From contig JBKHJZ010000145.1 of NCBI GenBank assembly GCA_046537875.1, forward strand, positions 1 to 7,995: a stretch of 7,995 nucleotides of DNA. Direction: 5' to 3'. This stretch comes from JBKHJZ01 sp046537875 (lineage in GTDB: Bacteria; Actinomycetota; Acidimicrobiia; Acidimicrobiales; VFJN01). Below, in pieces: positions 1-4,999 of this stretch. The position numbers and the translations under genes are program-made. The stretch's first letter is position 1; every line of letters begins with the position of its first letter. The notes under the pieces were generated by a model. It saw only the letters and a program-made list of their open reading frames with translations, had not been told where the DNA came from and searched no databases.

Positions 1-14
1 GGACGGTCCGTCAT
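1..14 (-). CDS. 5' end of an unknown gene downstream of the sigma factor (partial)
   Basis: Only the first codons are in the window (ATG ACG GAC CGT, read as M-T-D-R). The start overlaps the sigma factor stop in an ATGA arrangement (ATG at 14-12, TGA at 13-11). A strong Shine-Dalgarno, AGGAGGTG on the minus strand, sits six bases before the ATG. Overlap plus a strong ribosome site indicates translational coupling to the sigma factor. In ECF operons this position is often held by an anti-sigma factor or a membrane regulator, but nothing visible here identifies the product. Confidence 0.55.
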
Positions 15-541
15 GATGCCCACCTCCTGGCGAACGCCGACCGGGCCCGGGACAGCCGGGACTTCGCGGTGCCGGGCGCCACCGCCAGCGCCTCGGCCAC
101 CTCGCGCTCGCTCCACCCCTCCAGGTCGCGCATCACCAGCACGGCCCGGTGCTCCGGCGAGAGCTCGGTGAGCGTGGCCCGCACGTCGAGGTCGGTGGCG
201 GTGTCCGGCGCCCGCTGCACCAGCCGCTGCGCCGGCGACGCCTCGTCGGTCGGGTCGACCGGCACGTCGCGGCGGGCGCGCGAGGCCACGCGGACCGCCT
301 CCCGCACCGCGATGCGGCGGACCCAGCCGTGCAGCGCCGCGGGCTCGCGCAGCCCGGGGAGCGCGCGCAGAACCGCGATGAAGGTCTCCTGCGCGGCGTC
401 GTCCCCGTGGTCGAGCGCCACCGCACCGCAGATCCGCCCGACGTAGGGCGACAGGGCGCGCACGAGCGCGTCGACGGCCAGCGGGTCGCCGCGCCGGGCG
501 CGCCGCACGATCGTCTCCCAACCGCCGTCCGGTTCGGTCAC
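11..541 (-). CDS. ECF-type (sigma-70 family) RNA polymerase sigma factor
   Basis: Predicted 176-residue alternative sigma factor that would direct RNA polymerase to a specific set of promoters. With V1 at GTG 541, region 2 covers about residues 17-88 and includes the motif DDAAQETFIAVLRAL at 47-61, as in the ECF 2.2 helix. Region 4 covers about 120-168, with LSPEHRAVLVMRDLEGWS followed by a helix-turn-helix ending GTAKSRLSRAR. A linker of about 30 residues lies between them, and no extra domain is present, as in minimal ECF factors. The frame stays open to an ATG at 592 and beyond. I prefer GTG 541 because it mirrors the oxidoreductase ATG about the centre of the promoter dyad at 549-583 and gives a normal ECF length; no good Shine-Dalgarno supports the alternatives. 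The gene is ATGA-coupled to the next gene leftward. Family assignment is secure; the ECF group and the inducing signal cannot be read from the sequence. Confidence 0.9.
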   Translation of the reverse strand: MTEPDGGWETIVRRARRGDPLAVDALVRALSPYVGRICGAVALDHGDDAAQETFIAVLRALPGLREPAALHGWVRRIAVREAVRVASRARRDVPVDPTDEASPAQRLVQRAPDTATDLDVRATLTELSPEHRAVLVMRDLEGWSEREVAEALAVAPGTAKSRLSRARSAFARRWAS

Positions 542-548
542 ACCCACG

Positions 549-583
549 AGAGGCGGGGAACCTCCGGATGGTTCCGCGCCTCT
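549..583. promoter_or_regulatory. Divergent promoter/operator dyad between sigma factor and oxidoreductase
   Basis: Two 14-bp arms (549-562 and 570-583) match as an inverted repeat at 13 of 14 positions around a 7-bp spacer. Each strand therefore reads GGAACC, then 16 bp, then CCTCT. GGAAC is the classic -35 element of ECF promoters. Thirty-four bases from the first G of GGAACC lie ATG 591 on the plus strand and GTG 541 on the minus strand, so both genes would be leaderless. The -10 side does not show the common CGTC, so a repressor or activator site is an alternative reading. Confidence 0.55.
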
Positions 584-590
584 TCGGGTC

Positions 591-1823
591 ATGACCACAT
601 CCCCCACCATCACCATCGTCGGCGGCGGCATCGCCGGGCTCGTCGCCAGCATCGCGTGCGCCGAGGCGGGTGCGCGCGACGTCCACCTGCTCGAGGCGCA
701 CCCGAGGCTGGGCGGCAGGGCCGCCACCACCGGGGGACCCTGGCGGGCGAACCTGGGGCCGCACGCCGTGTACACCAACACCGGGCTCTGGGCGTGGCTG
801 GCGGAGCGCGACCTGCTCCCGCCGGTCGTGCGCCCCCAGGTCAGCGGCCTCCGGTTCCGCTGGCGGGGCGCCCGGCGGGGGGTGCCGCCCGCGGCCCTGC
901 TGCGGTCGGGGCGCCGGGTGCGGGCGCTGCGCTCGGCGCCGGTCGACCGCCCGCTGCGGGAGTGGTTGAGCGGGCTGCTGCCCGGTCCCAGCGTGGACGC
1001 GGTCTGCAGCGTGGCCGGGGTGCTCACGTTCGACCACGACCCCGGCCGGCTGTCGGCGGCGTTCGTCGCCGAGCGGCTCCGGCGGTTCCTGCTGCAGCCG
1101 ACGCCCGTGGCCCGCTACGTCGTGGGCGGCTGGTCGACCCTCGTCGACACCCTGGCGGCGGGCGCCCGGGCGCGCGGTGTCCGCATCGAGACGGGCGCCC
1201 GGGTCGACGCCCTGCCGGAGTCCGGCCCGGTCATCGTGGCCACGCCCCTCGACGCCGCGCGCGGCCTCACCGGCGACGGCGGGTTGCGGGTGACCGGCAC
1301 CCGCACGGTGCTGCTCGACGTGGGCCTGCGGACCCGGAGCGACGATCCGGCGATCGCGTCCGACCTGGACGAGGCGGGCTGGGCCGACCGGTTCTCGGCG
1401 ACCGACCGCAGCCTGGCGCCTGCCGGCCACCAGCTCGTCCAGTGCCACATGGGGGCGCGGCCGGGGGAGGACCTGGGCGCCGGCGTCGCCCGGGTGGAGC
1501 GGCTGCTCGACGACACGTTCCGCGGCTGGCGCGAGCGGGAGGTCTGGCGCCGCCGGTCGATCGTCGACGGCCTGACCGGGGCGATCGACCTGCCGGGCAC
1601 CACGTGGCGCGACCGGCCGGCGATCGACCGCGGCGACGGCGTGTTCCTGTGCGGCGACCAGGTGGCCGCCCCGGGCCACCTGGCCGAGATCGCCTGGTCG
1701 AGCGCCCGCGAGGCGGCGCGCCTGGCGGTGGCTCAGGGCGCGTCGGGGCCCCGGGTGGCCACCTCGGCGAGCTCCCGCCTGCGGCGGGCGAGCCACGCAG
1801 AGGCGAGGAACTCGGCCTCCTGA
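591..1823 (+). CDS. FAD-dependent oxidoreductase, amine oxidase / phytoene desaturase-like
   Basis: Predicted 410-residue flavoprotein. The N-terminus is a dinucleotide-binding fold: ITIVGGGIAGL at residues 8-17 (GxGxxG), an acidic residue E35 for the adenosine ribose, and LGGRAAT at 40-46, the second FAD signature of the phytoene-desaturase / protoporphyrinogen-oxidase / monoamine-oxidase group. GGWSTLVDTLAAGARARGV at 179-197 matches the region where these enzymes rebuild the FAD fold. VFLCGDQVAAPGHLAEIAWS at 351-370 is the C-terminal FAD-contacting motif. The substrate cannot be deduced. ATG 591 puts GxGxxG nine residues in, as is usual; there is no Shine-Dalgarno, and leaderless transcription from the dyad at 549-583 is likely. 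The homologous part ends near residue 380. The last 30 residues are read from DNA that encodes the HNH protein on the other strand, and look like a low-complexity tail. Its divergence from an ECF sigma factor suggests it may be a target of that factor. Confidence 0.88.
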   Translation: MTTSPTITIVGGGIAGLVASIACAEAGARDVHLLEAHPRLGGRAATTGGPWRANLGPHAVYTNTGLWAWLAERDLLPPVVRPQVSGLRFRWRGARRGVPPAALLRSGRRVRALRSAPVDRPLREWLSGLLPGPSVDAVCSVAGVLTFDHDPGRLSAAFVAERLRRFLLQPTPVARYVVGGWSTLVDTLAAGARARGVRIETGARVDALPESGPVIVATPLDAARGLTGDGGLRVTGTRTVLLDVGLRTRSDDPAIASDLDEAGWADRFSATDRSLAPAGHQLVQCHMGARPGEDLGAGVARVERLLDDTFRGWREREVWRRRSIVDGLTGAIDLPGTTWRDRPAIDRGDGVFLCGDQVAAPGHLAEIAWSSAREAARLAVAQGASGPRVATSASSRLRRASHAEARNSAS

Positions 1824-2068
1824 CGGTCGGCCTTGCGCTGGTTGCAGGCACGGCAGGCGAACACGAGGTTCGCCAGGCGGTCGGAGCCCGCGTGGCTGCG
1901 AGGGAGCCGGTGGTCGACGGTCCGCTGGCGTGCCCCGGTCTCCGCGAAGGTCACCCCGCAGTAGTAGCAGTGGCTGGCGCTGGCCCGGTTGCGCCGGGCC
2001 GGCGCGTCCGCCCGCCGCTGCGCCCGCCATGCGGTGACGGCAGCCCGTAGGCGCCCCGGACCGGCCAC
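1733..2068 (-). CDS. Small HNH endonuclease
   Basis: Predicted 111-residue nuclease of the HNH (beta-beta-alpha metal) superfamily. The fold is compact and complete: CYYC at residues 34-37, the metal/catalytic pair D52-H53 in TVDHRLPRSHAG, N67 in the LANLVFAC stretch, and CRACN at 72-76 followed by K79. The two CxxC pairs should hold a structural zinc. Flanks are arginine-rich helices, as in free-standing HNH proteins that nick or cut DNA. The start is set at GTG 2068, six bases downstream of a TACAGT -10-like hexamer with no ribosome site, fitting a leaderless transcript. The frame is open much further upstream (past 4200), but that part is antisense to the hibernation-factor gene and shows no homology. 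The 3' end overlaps the convergent oxidoreductase by 91 bp. Whether it is a housekeeping, phage-derived or defence nuclease is unknown; no partner gene adjoins it. Confidence 0.83.
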   Translation of the reverse strand: MAGPGRLRAAVTAWRAQRRADAPARRNRASASHCYYCGVTFAETGARQRTVDHRLPRSHAGSDRLANLVFACRACNQRKADRQEAEFLASAWLARRRRELAEVATRGPDAP

Positions 2069-2074
2069 GGGCGC

Positions 2075-2080
2075 ACTGTA
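2075..2080 (-). promoter_or_regulatory. Candidate -10 element of the HNH gene
   Basis: The minus strand reads TACAGT (TANNNT), then six bases, then GTG 2068. The same TANNNT-6-GTG layout occurs before vapB and the 6330-6908 membrane protein. No clear TTGACA-like -35 is visible. Confidence 0.45.
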
Positions 2081-2167
2081 GCGACCCCGGGCGACGCGGC
2101 CGGGTGCGGCCGGACGCCGGCCAGCCCGGACCGGGTGGCGCCGGATGCGACCCCCGCGGCGGACGAT

Positions 2168-2181
2168 GGGACCAACGACCC
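2168..2181. promoter_or_regulatory. DosR-box-like dyad upstream of the hibernation factor
   Basis: GGGACCAACGACCC matches the mycobacterial DosR core GGGACTWWAGTCCC at 11 of 14 positions, with a perfect left half-site. It lies 106 bp before the ATG. A second GGGACCA starts at 2212, 44 bp after the first (about four helical turns), but its right half does not match. It is the only recognisable element in the 219-bp gap 2069-2287 apart from the ribosome site. DosR control is inferred from resemblance; no DosR gene is in the window. Confidence 0.35.
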
Positions 2182-2287
2182 TCCCGCGCCTGCGCCGGCG
2201 ACCGGGATCCTGGGACCATGGCGATCGCCGAGCGTCCGGGCTCCCCACCCGGCGCGTGGTGTCCGACGGGCACAGGGAGGTGCCACC

Positions 2288-3766
2288 ATGCCTGACGGCC
2301 TGCTGCAGTGGTACGACGCCGGGAGCGGCGAGGGTCGCATCGTGCGGGGTGGGCGGGAGTACCCGGTGCACGCCGGCGAGATGGAGCCGCACGCTCGCGT
2401 CCCGGGGGCGCGCGTGCACTTCGACGTTGACCGGCGGGAGGGCGTGGAGGTCGCCACCAACGTGGCGCTGCGCTCCGGCACGCGGGTCTCCCGGCGCCAG
2501 CGGCGGTTCGGCGAGATGGCCGGCGCCCGCCGTCGCGACACGCGGGGGACCGCACCGTTCGCGCAGCCGCACCCCGAGCTCGGCCACGAGCTGGCGACGA
2601 GCCCGACCGACGTGGCGCGTGCCTGGGCCGAGAGCCTCGGGGGCAACGACGTCGACGCGGCCGCGCTGCTGTACGCGCCGGACGCGGTGGTCCACGCAGG
2701 TGACGAGGACCTGCGGGGCCGGCGGATCGCGACGTGGTTGTCGGCGAGCCGGCTGCCCGGCGATGTCCACGCCGACGAGGTGACGGGCGCCGGCGACACG
2801 ATCGAGGTCGGCTGGACGGGCCCCGACCGGCGCCGGGCCACCACGTGGATGCGGATCGAGCACGGCGAGATCGTCGAGCAGTGGCTGGCGGGCGCCCGCC
2901 CGCCCCGCGACGTCACCGGGCCCCCGGCCGCCCCGCAGGAGCCCGGCGTCGAGGTCGTCGCCCGCGGCGCCGGTGCGGAGGCGATGCGGGACACCGCCGA
3001 GGAGAAGCTCCGCCGGGTGATGGGGCTGGTGGACGACCCGATCCTCTACGCCCGGGTGAAGCTGGCCGACGCCCCGGACCCGGCCGTGTCCCGGCCCGCG
3101 TCGGCCAAGGCCACGCTCGACATCAACGGCCAGATCGTCCGGGCGCACGTGTCGGCGGGCACCATGCCCGAGGCCGTGGAGCGGCTGGAGGCGCGCCTGC
3201 GCGACCGGCTCCAGCACCGCTCCGAGCGCGAGCGGGCCCTGCGGCGGGTCGAGCGGGTGGAACCGGGGGAGTGGCGGCGCGGCCAGCTGCCGACGGAGCG
3301 GCCGGACTGGTTCGACCGCCCGCCCGAGGAGCGCGAGGTGGTGCGCCGGAAGACGTTCACGCTCGACGAGGTGACGGTGGACGAGGCGGCGTTCGACATG
3401 GACATGCTCGACCACGACTTCCACCTGTTCCGCGACCTGGCCACGGGTGACGACGCGCTGCTGCGCCGCTCGCCCGACGGCGGCGGTGCGTACACGCTGC
3501 AGCGCCTGGGGTCGTCGGAGCTGGACGCCGGGGCGGCGGTGGTCGACGTGGCCGTGGACACCACGCCCCCGCCGACGATGTGGCTGGAGGAGGCGCTCGA
3601 CTGGCTGGCTGCCACGGGGGAGCGCCACGTCTTCTTCCGCGACCGCGGCACCGGGCGCGGCCATGTCGCGTACCAGCGCTACGACGGCCACTACGGGCTG
3701 ATCACCCCGGGCGACGAGCCCGCAGCCGCCGGCGCCGGCCCGGTCGGCGGCGAATCCGCGGGCTGA
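2288..3766 (+). CDS. Multidomain ribosome hibernation factor: cold-shock-like + SnoaL-like + RaiA/HPF + two HPF C-terminal domains
   Basis: Predicted 492-residue cytoplasmic protein, much longer than ordinary long HPF (about 180-260). Domains in order: (a) residues 2-67, cold-shock-like (GLLQWYDAGSGEGRIV, YPVHAGEM, GARVHFDV, ATNV), with the aromatic RNP residues missing; (b) 103-202, SnoaL/NTF2-like (helix with WAESL, LYAPDAVVHAGDEDLRG, MRIEHGEIVEQWL); (c) 220-320, RaiA/S30AE domain (VEVVARGAGAEAM, AKATLDINGQIVRAHV, then a helix rich in R and E), expected to occupy the decoding region of the 30S subunit; (d) 350-407, first HPF C-terminal domain (KTFTLDEVTVDEAAFDMDML, HDFHLFRD); (e) 417-474, second and more canonical C-terminal domain (HVFFRDRGTGRGHVAYQRYDG, YGLITP). 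Doubled C-terminal domains recall mycobacterial hypoxia-induced hibernation factors. The start is firm: AGGGAGG at 2274-2280, seven bases before the ATG. Stop overlaps the vapB operator. The role of the two N-terminal domains is unknown; they may sense a ligand or tether RNA. Confidence 0.9.
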   Translation: MPDGLLQWYDAGSGEGRIVRGGREYPVHAGEMEPHARVPGARVHFDVDRREGVEVATNVALRSGTRVSRRQRRFGEMAGARRRDTRGTAPFAQPHPELGHELATSPTDVARAWAESLGGNDVDAAALLYAPDAVVHAGDEDLRGRRIATWLSASRLPGDVHADEVTGAGDTIEVGWTGPDRRRATTWMRIEHGEIVEQWLAGARPPRDVTGPPAAPQEPGVEVVARGAGAEAMRDTAEEKLRRVMGLVDDPILYARVKLADAPDPAVSRPASAKATLDINGQIVRAHVSAGTMPEAVERLEARLRDRLQHRSERERALRRVERVEPGEWRRGQLPTERPDWFDRPPEEREVVRRKTFTLDEVTVDEAAFDMDMLDHDFHLFRDLATGDDALLRRSPDGGGAYTLQRLGSSELDAGAAVVDVAVDTTPPPTMWLEEALDWLAATGERHVFFRDRGTGRGHVAYQRYDGHYGLITPGDEPAAAGAGPVGGESAG

Positions 3767-3783
3767 ATCAGATAGTCTGATTC
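3765..3783. promoter_or_regulatory. vapBC promoter and operator dyad
   Basis: A perfect inverted repeat, GAATCAGA-TAG-TCTGATTC, lies immediately before vapB and starts inside the stop codon of the preceding gene. It contains TAGTCT (3773-3778), a TANNNT -10 placed six bases before GTG 3785. A dyad covering the -10 is the usual operator of an autoregulated toxin-antitoxin operon, where VapB or the VapBC complex would bind and block initiation. The dyad is seen directly; its function is inferred. Confidence 0.7.
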
Positions 3784-3784
3784 C

Positions 3785-4027
3785 GTGCCAGACATCACCG
3801 CGACCGACGCAGCCAGGAACTTCGCCGACCTCCTCGACGCCATCGAGCACCGGGGCGAGCACTTCACGATCGTGCGACGGGGTCGACCCGTCGCTCACCT
3901 CGAGCCGACGGCGCGGGGCGGGGGCGCAGCGGTCAAAGCGCTCCTGCGTCGCCACCGACGCGATCCCGACTGGCGTCGGGACATCGACTCGGTCCGTGAC
4001 CTGCTCGAGGTCGAAGACCGGGGGTGA
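3785..4027 (+). CDS. vapB: Type II antitoxin, Phd/YefM-type VapB
   Basis: Predicted 80-residue antitoxin of VapC. The N-terminal half is a Phd/YefM DNA-binding fold: ITATDAARNFADLLDAIEHRG (residues 4-24), then FTIVRRGRPVAHLEP (27-41), the typical strand-turn-strand that ends the repressor domain. The charged C-terminal half (about 48-78, RRHRRDPDWRRDID and RDLLEVEDRG) is the part expected to wrap around and neutralise the toxin. The GTG start is six bases after a TAGTCT -10 with no Shine-Dalgarno, so a leaderless mRNA is likely. It overlaps vapC by four bases (GTGA), giving translational coupling and the usual antitoxin-first order. Autorepression through the dyad at 3765-3783 is expected. 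Confidence 0.88.
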   Translation: MPDITATDAARNFADLLDAIEHRGEHFTIVRRGRPVAHLEPTARGGGAAVKALLRRHRRDPDWRRDIDSVRDLLEVEDRG

Positions 4028-4425
4028 ACCGGCTCCTCCTCGACACGACGTTCCTCGTCGATGCCGAACGCTCCGGTGAGGAGCTCGACCGCGCGTTCGG
4101 CGACGACGACGACGTGGCGATCGCCGCGGTGACGCTCGCCGAGATCCGTGTGGGAGCGCTCCTCGCCCGGGGCAGGCGGCGCACCGCGCGGGCGGCCTTC
4201 GTCGACGACGTCGCGGCGACCGTGCCGATCGTCGGGTACGACGCCACCGTGGCCGAGGCACACGCCGTGCTGCTCGCGGCCGTTCGACGGCAGGGCCGCC
4301 CCCGGGGCGCCCACGATCTCGTCATCGCCGCGACGGCGCGGGCCACGCAGCGGACCGTCATCACTGCCGATTCGGACGCGTTCGCGGATCTCCCCGGCGT
4401 GGAGGCCCGCTCCCATCGGCCGTAG
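4024..4425 (+). CDS. vapC: PIN-domain ribonuclease toxin VapC
   Basis: Predicted 133-residue toxin, normal length for VapC. The PIN-domain acidic residues are all present: D7 in LLLDTTFLVD, E40 in TLAEIRVG, D98 in GAHDLVIAATA, and D116 (with D118) in ITADSDAFADL. It should therefore be an active Mg2+-dependent endoribonuclease. VapC toxins of known target cut tRNAs or the 23S rRNA sarcin-ricin loop; the target here cannot be predicted. It starts at GTG 4024 inside the end of vapB (GTGA overlap), so its translation depends on antitoxin translation. A GC-rich hairpin follows 18 bases after the stop. Nothing suggests degradation of the pair. Confidence 0.92.
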   Translation: MNRLLLDTTFLVDAERSGEELDRAFGDDDDVAIAAVTLAEIRVGALLARGRRRTARAAFVDDVAATVPIVGYDATVAEAHAVLLAAVRRQGRPRGAHDLVIAATARATQRTVITADSDAFADLPGVEARSHRP

Positions 4426-4443
4426 CGGTCACCGCCTCCAGAA

Positions 4444-4474
4444 GCGCGCGCGTGGGGTGGCTGTACGCGCGCGC
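4444..4474 (+). terminator. GC-rich hairpin after vapC
   Basis: Perfect 10-bp arms (GCGCGCGCGT at 4444-4453, ACGCGCGCGC at 4465-4474) with an 11-base loop, 18 bases after the vapC stop. There is no T-run, so it would be a terminator of the U-less kind reported in actinobacteria, or a transcript-protecting stem. Alternating GC could also adopt Z-DNA. Confidence 0.45.
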
Positions 4475-4492
4475 ATCTCGGTCGGCGACACG

Positions 4493-4498
4493 TAGGCT
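4493..4498 (+). promoter_or_regulatory. Candidate -10 element for the coiled-coil/WS-DGAT operon
   Basis: TAGGCT fits TANNNT and is one of the few A/T-containing hexamers in the 134-bp gap before the operon. It would give a leader of about 55 bases ending in a GAGGAGA ribosome site. No convincing -35 element is seen. Confidence 0.3.
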
Positions 4499-4559
4499 CG
4501 TCGGCGGGTCGGGTCGGGCGGCACGGGGTGGGCCCGCTCGACGAGGAGACGACGGCGTC

Positions 4560-4967
4560 ATGAGCGACCAGCACGATTCGGGCCCCTCGGTCGACGACCT
4601 CCTGCGTGTCCTGCGCGAGCTGTTCGACCGGGTCGCCGACACGTCCGAGGCGCTGCTCCGGGTGTCGGCCCGTGGCACCCCCGACATCATCGGCAAGCCG
4701 CTGGCCGACTACGTCGAGGCGATCACCAACCTGACCCAGAAGCTGACCGGGCCGCTCCAGCAGCTGCTGGTCGAGCAGCAGCGGATGGCCGACCGCATGG
4801 CCCAGTGGGCCGACCAGAACCGCCGGCTCTCCGAGGAGATCGCCACCTGGACCGACCGGAACCGCCGGATGACCGAGCAGATGCAACGCCTCATCCGCCC
4901 GGCGCTCGAGCAGGCCGACCGGATGTCCGAGGTGAGCGCCGCCTACGTCGAGGAGCTGCGCCGCTGA
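4560..4967 (+). CDS. Small coiled-coil protein, possible lipid-body/phasin-like partner of WS/DGAT
   Basis: Predicted 135-residue soluble helical protein; I do not recognise a named family. After an acidic N-terminus, residues 11-36 form an amphipathic helix, then the SARGTPDIIGKPLADYVEAI stretch (36-55), then an almost unbroken helix from about 56 to 135 rich in Q, R, E and M. Residues 80-107 are two copies of a 14-residue (two-heptad) unit with pattern [MI]A[QT]W[AT]D[QR]NRR[LM][ST]E[EQ]. There is no signal peptide or membrane segment. GAGGAGA lies 11 bases before the ATG. The stop overlaps or abuts the WS/DGAT start, so the two are very likely one operon. Amphipathic helical proteins coat triacylglycerol and polyhydroxyalkanoate inclusions, so a granule-coat or organising role is plausible, but this rests on context and general shape only. 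Confidence 0.82.
   Translation: MSDQHDSGPSVDDLLRVLRELFDRVADTSEALLRVSARGTPDIIGKPLADYVEAITNLTQKLTGPLQQLLVEQQRMADRMAQWADQNRRLSEEIATWTDRNRRMTEQMQRLIRPALEQADRMSEVSAAYVEELRR
4797..4880 (+). repeat. Two tandem 42-bp units inside the coiled-coil gene
   Basis: Units 4797-4838 and 4839-4880 encode the two 14-residue copies. They share the codons of the W-D-N-R-R core nearly unchanged. The period equals four helix-heptad turns, so the duplication lengthened the coiled coil in register. Confidence 0.7.
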
Positions 4968-4999
4968 GGGCACCGATCGAGCGGGCGAGCGCGCTCGAC

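Noticed and set aside
542..592. Sigma factor starting at ATG 592, overlapping the oxidoreductase ATG
   Set aside because: It would leave no room for either promoter and add a proline/glycine-rich extension; the symmetric dyad favours GTG 541. It is not fully excluded.
149..2050. 633-codon open frame on the plus strand
   Set aside because: Composition is almost all R, G, A and P with no motif; it runs antisense to the sigma factor and out of frame with the FAD enzyme, both of which have clear signatures.
2212..2225. Second full DosR box
   Set aside because: Only the left half GGGACCA matches; the right half (GCGAT) does not fit, so it was kept only as a half-site note.
1733..4261. 842-codon open frame on the minus strand
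   Set aside because: Only its last 111 codons (HNH protein) look like protein. The rest is the complement of the hibernation-factor, vapB and vapC genes and is low-complexity R/P/G/H-rich, as expected for a shadow in GC-rich DNA.
4426..4559. DosR-like box before the coiled-coil/WS-DGAT operon
   Set aside because: Searched by eye on both strands; no GGGAC-N4-GNCCC pattern found, so shared control with the hibernation factor is not supported by sequence.
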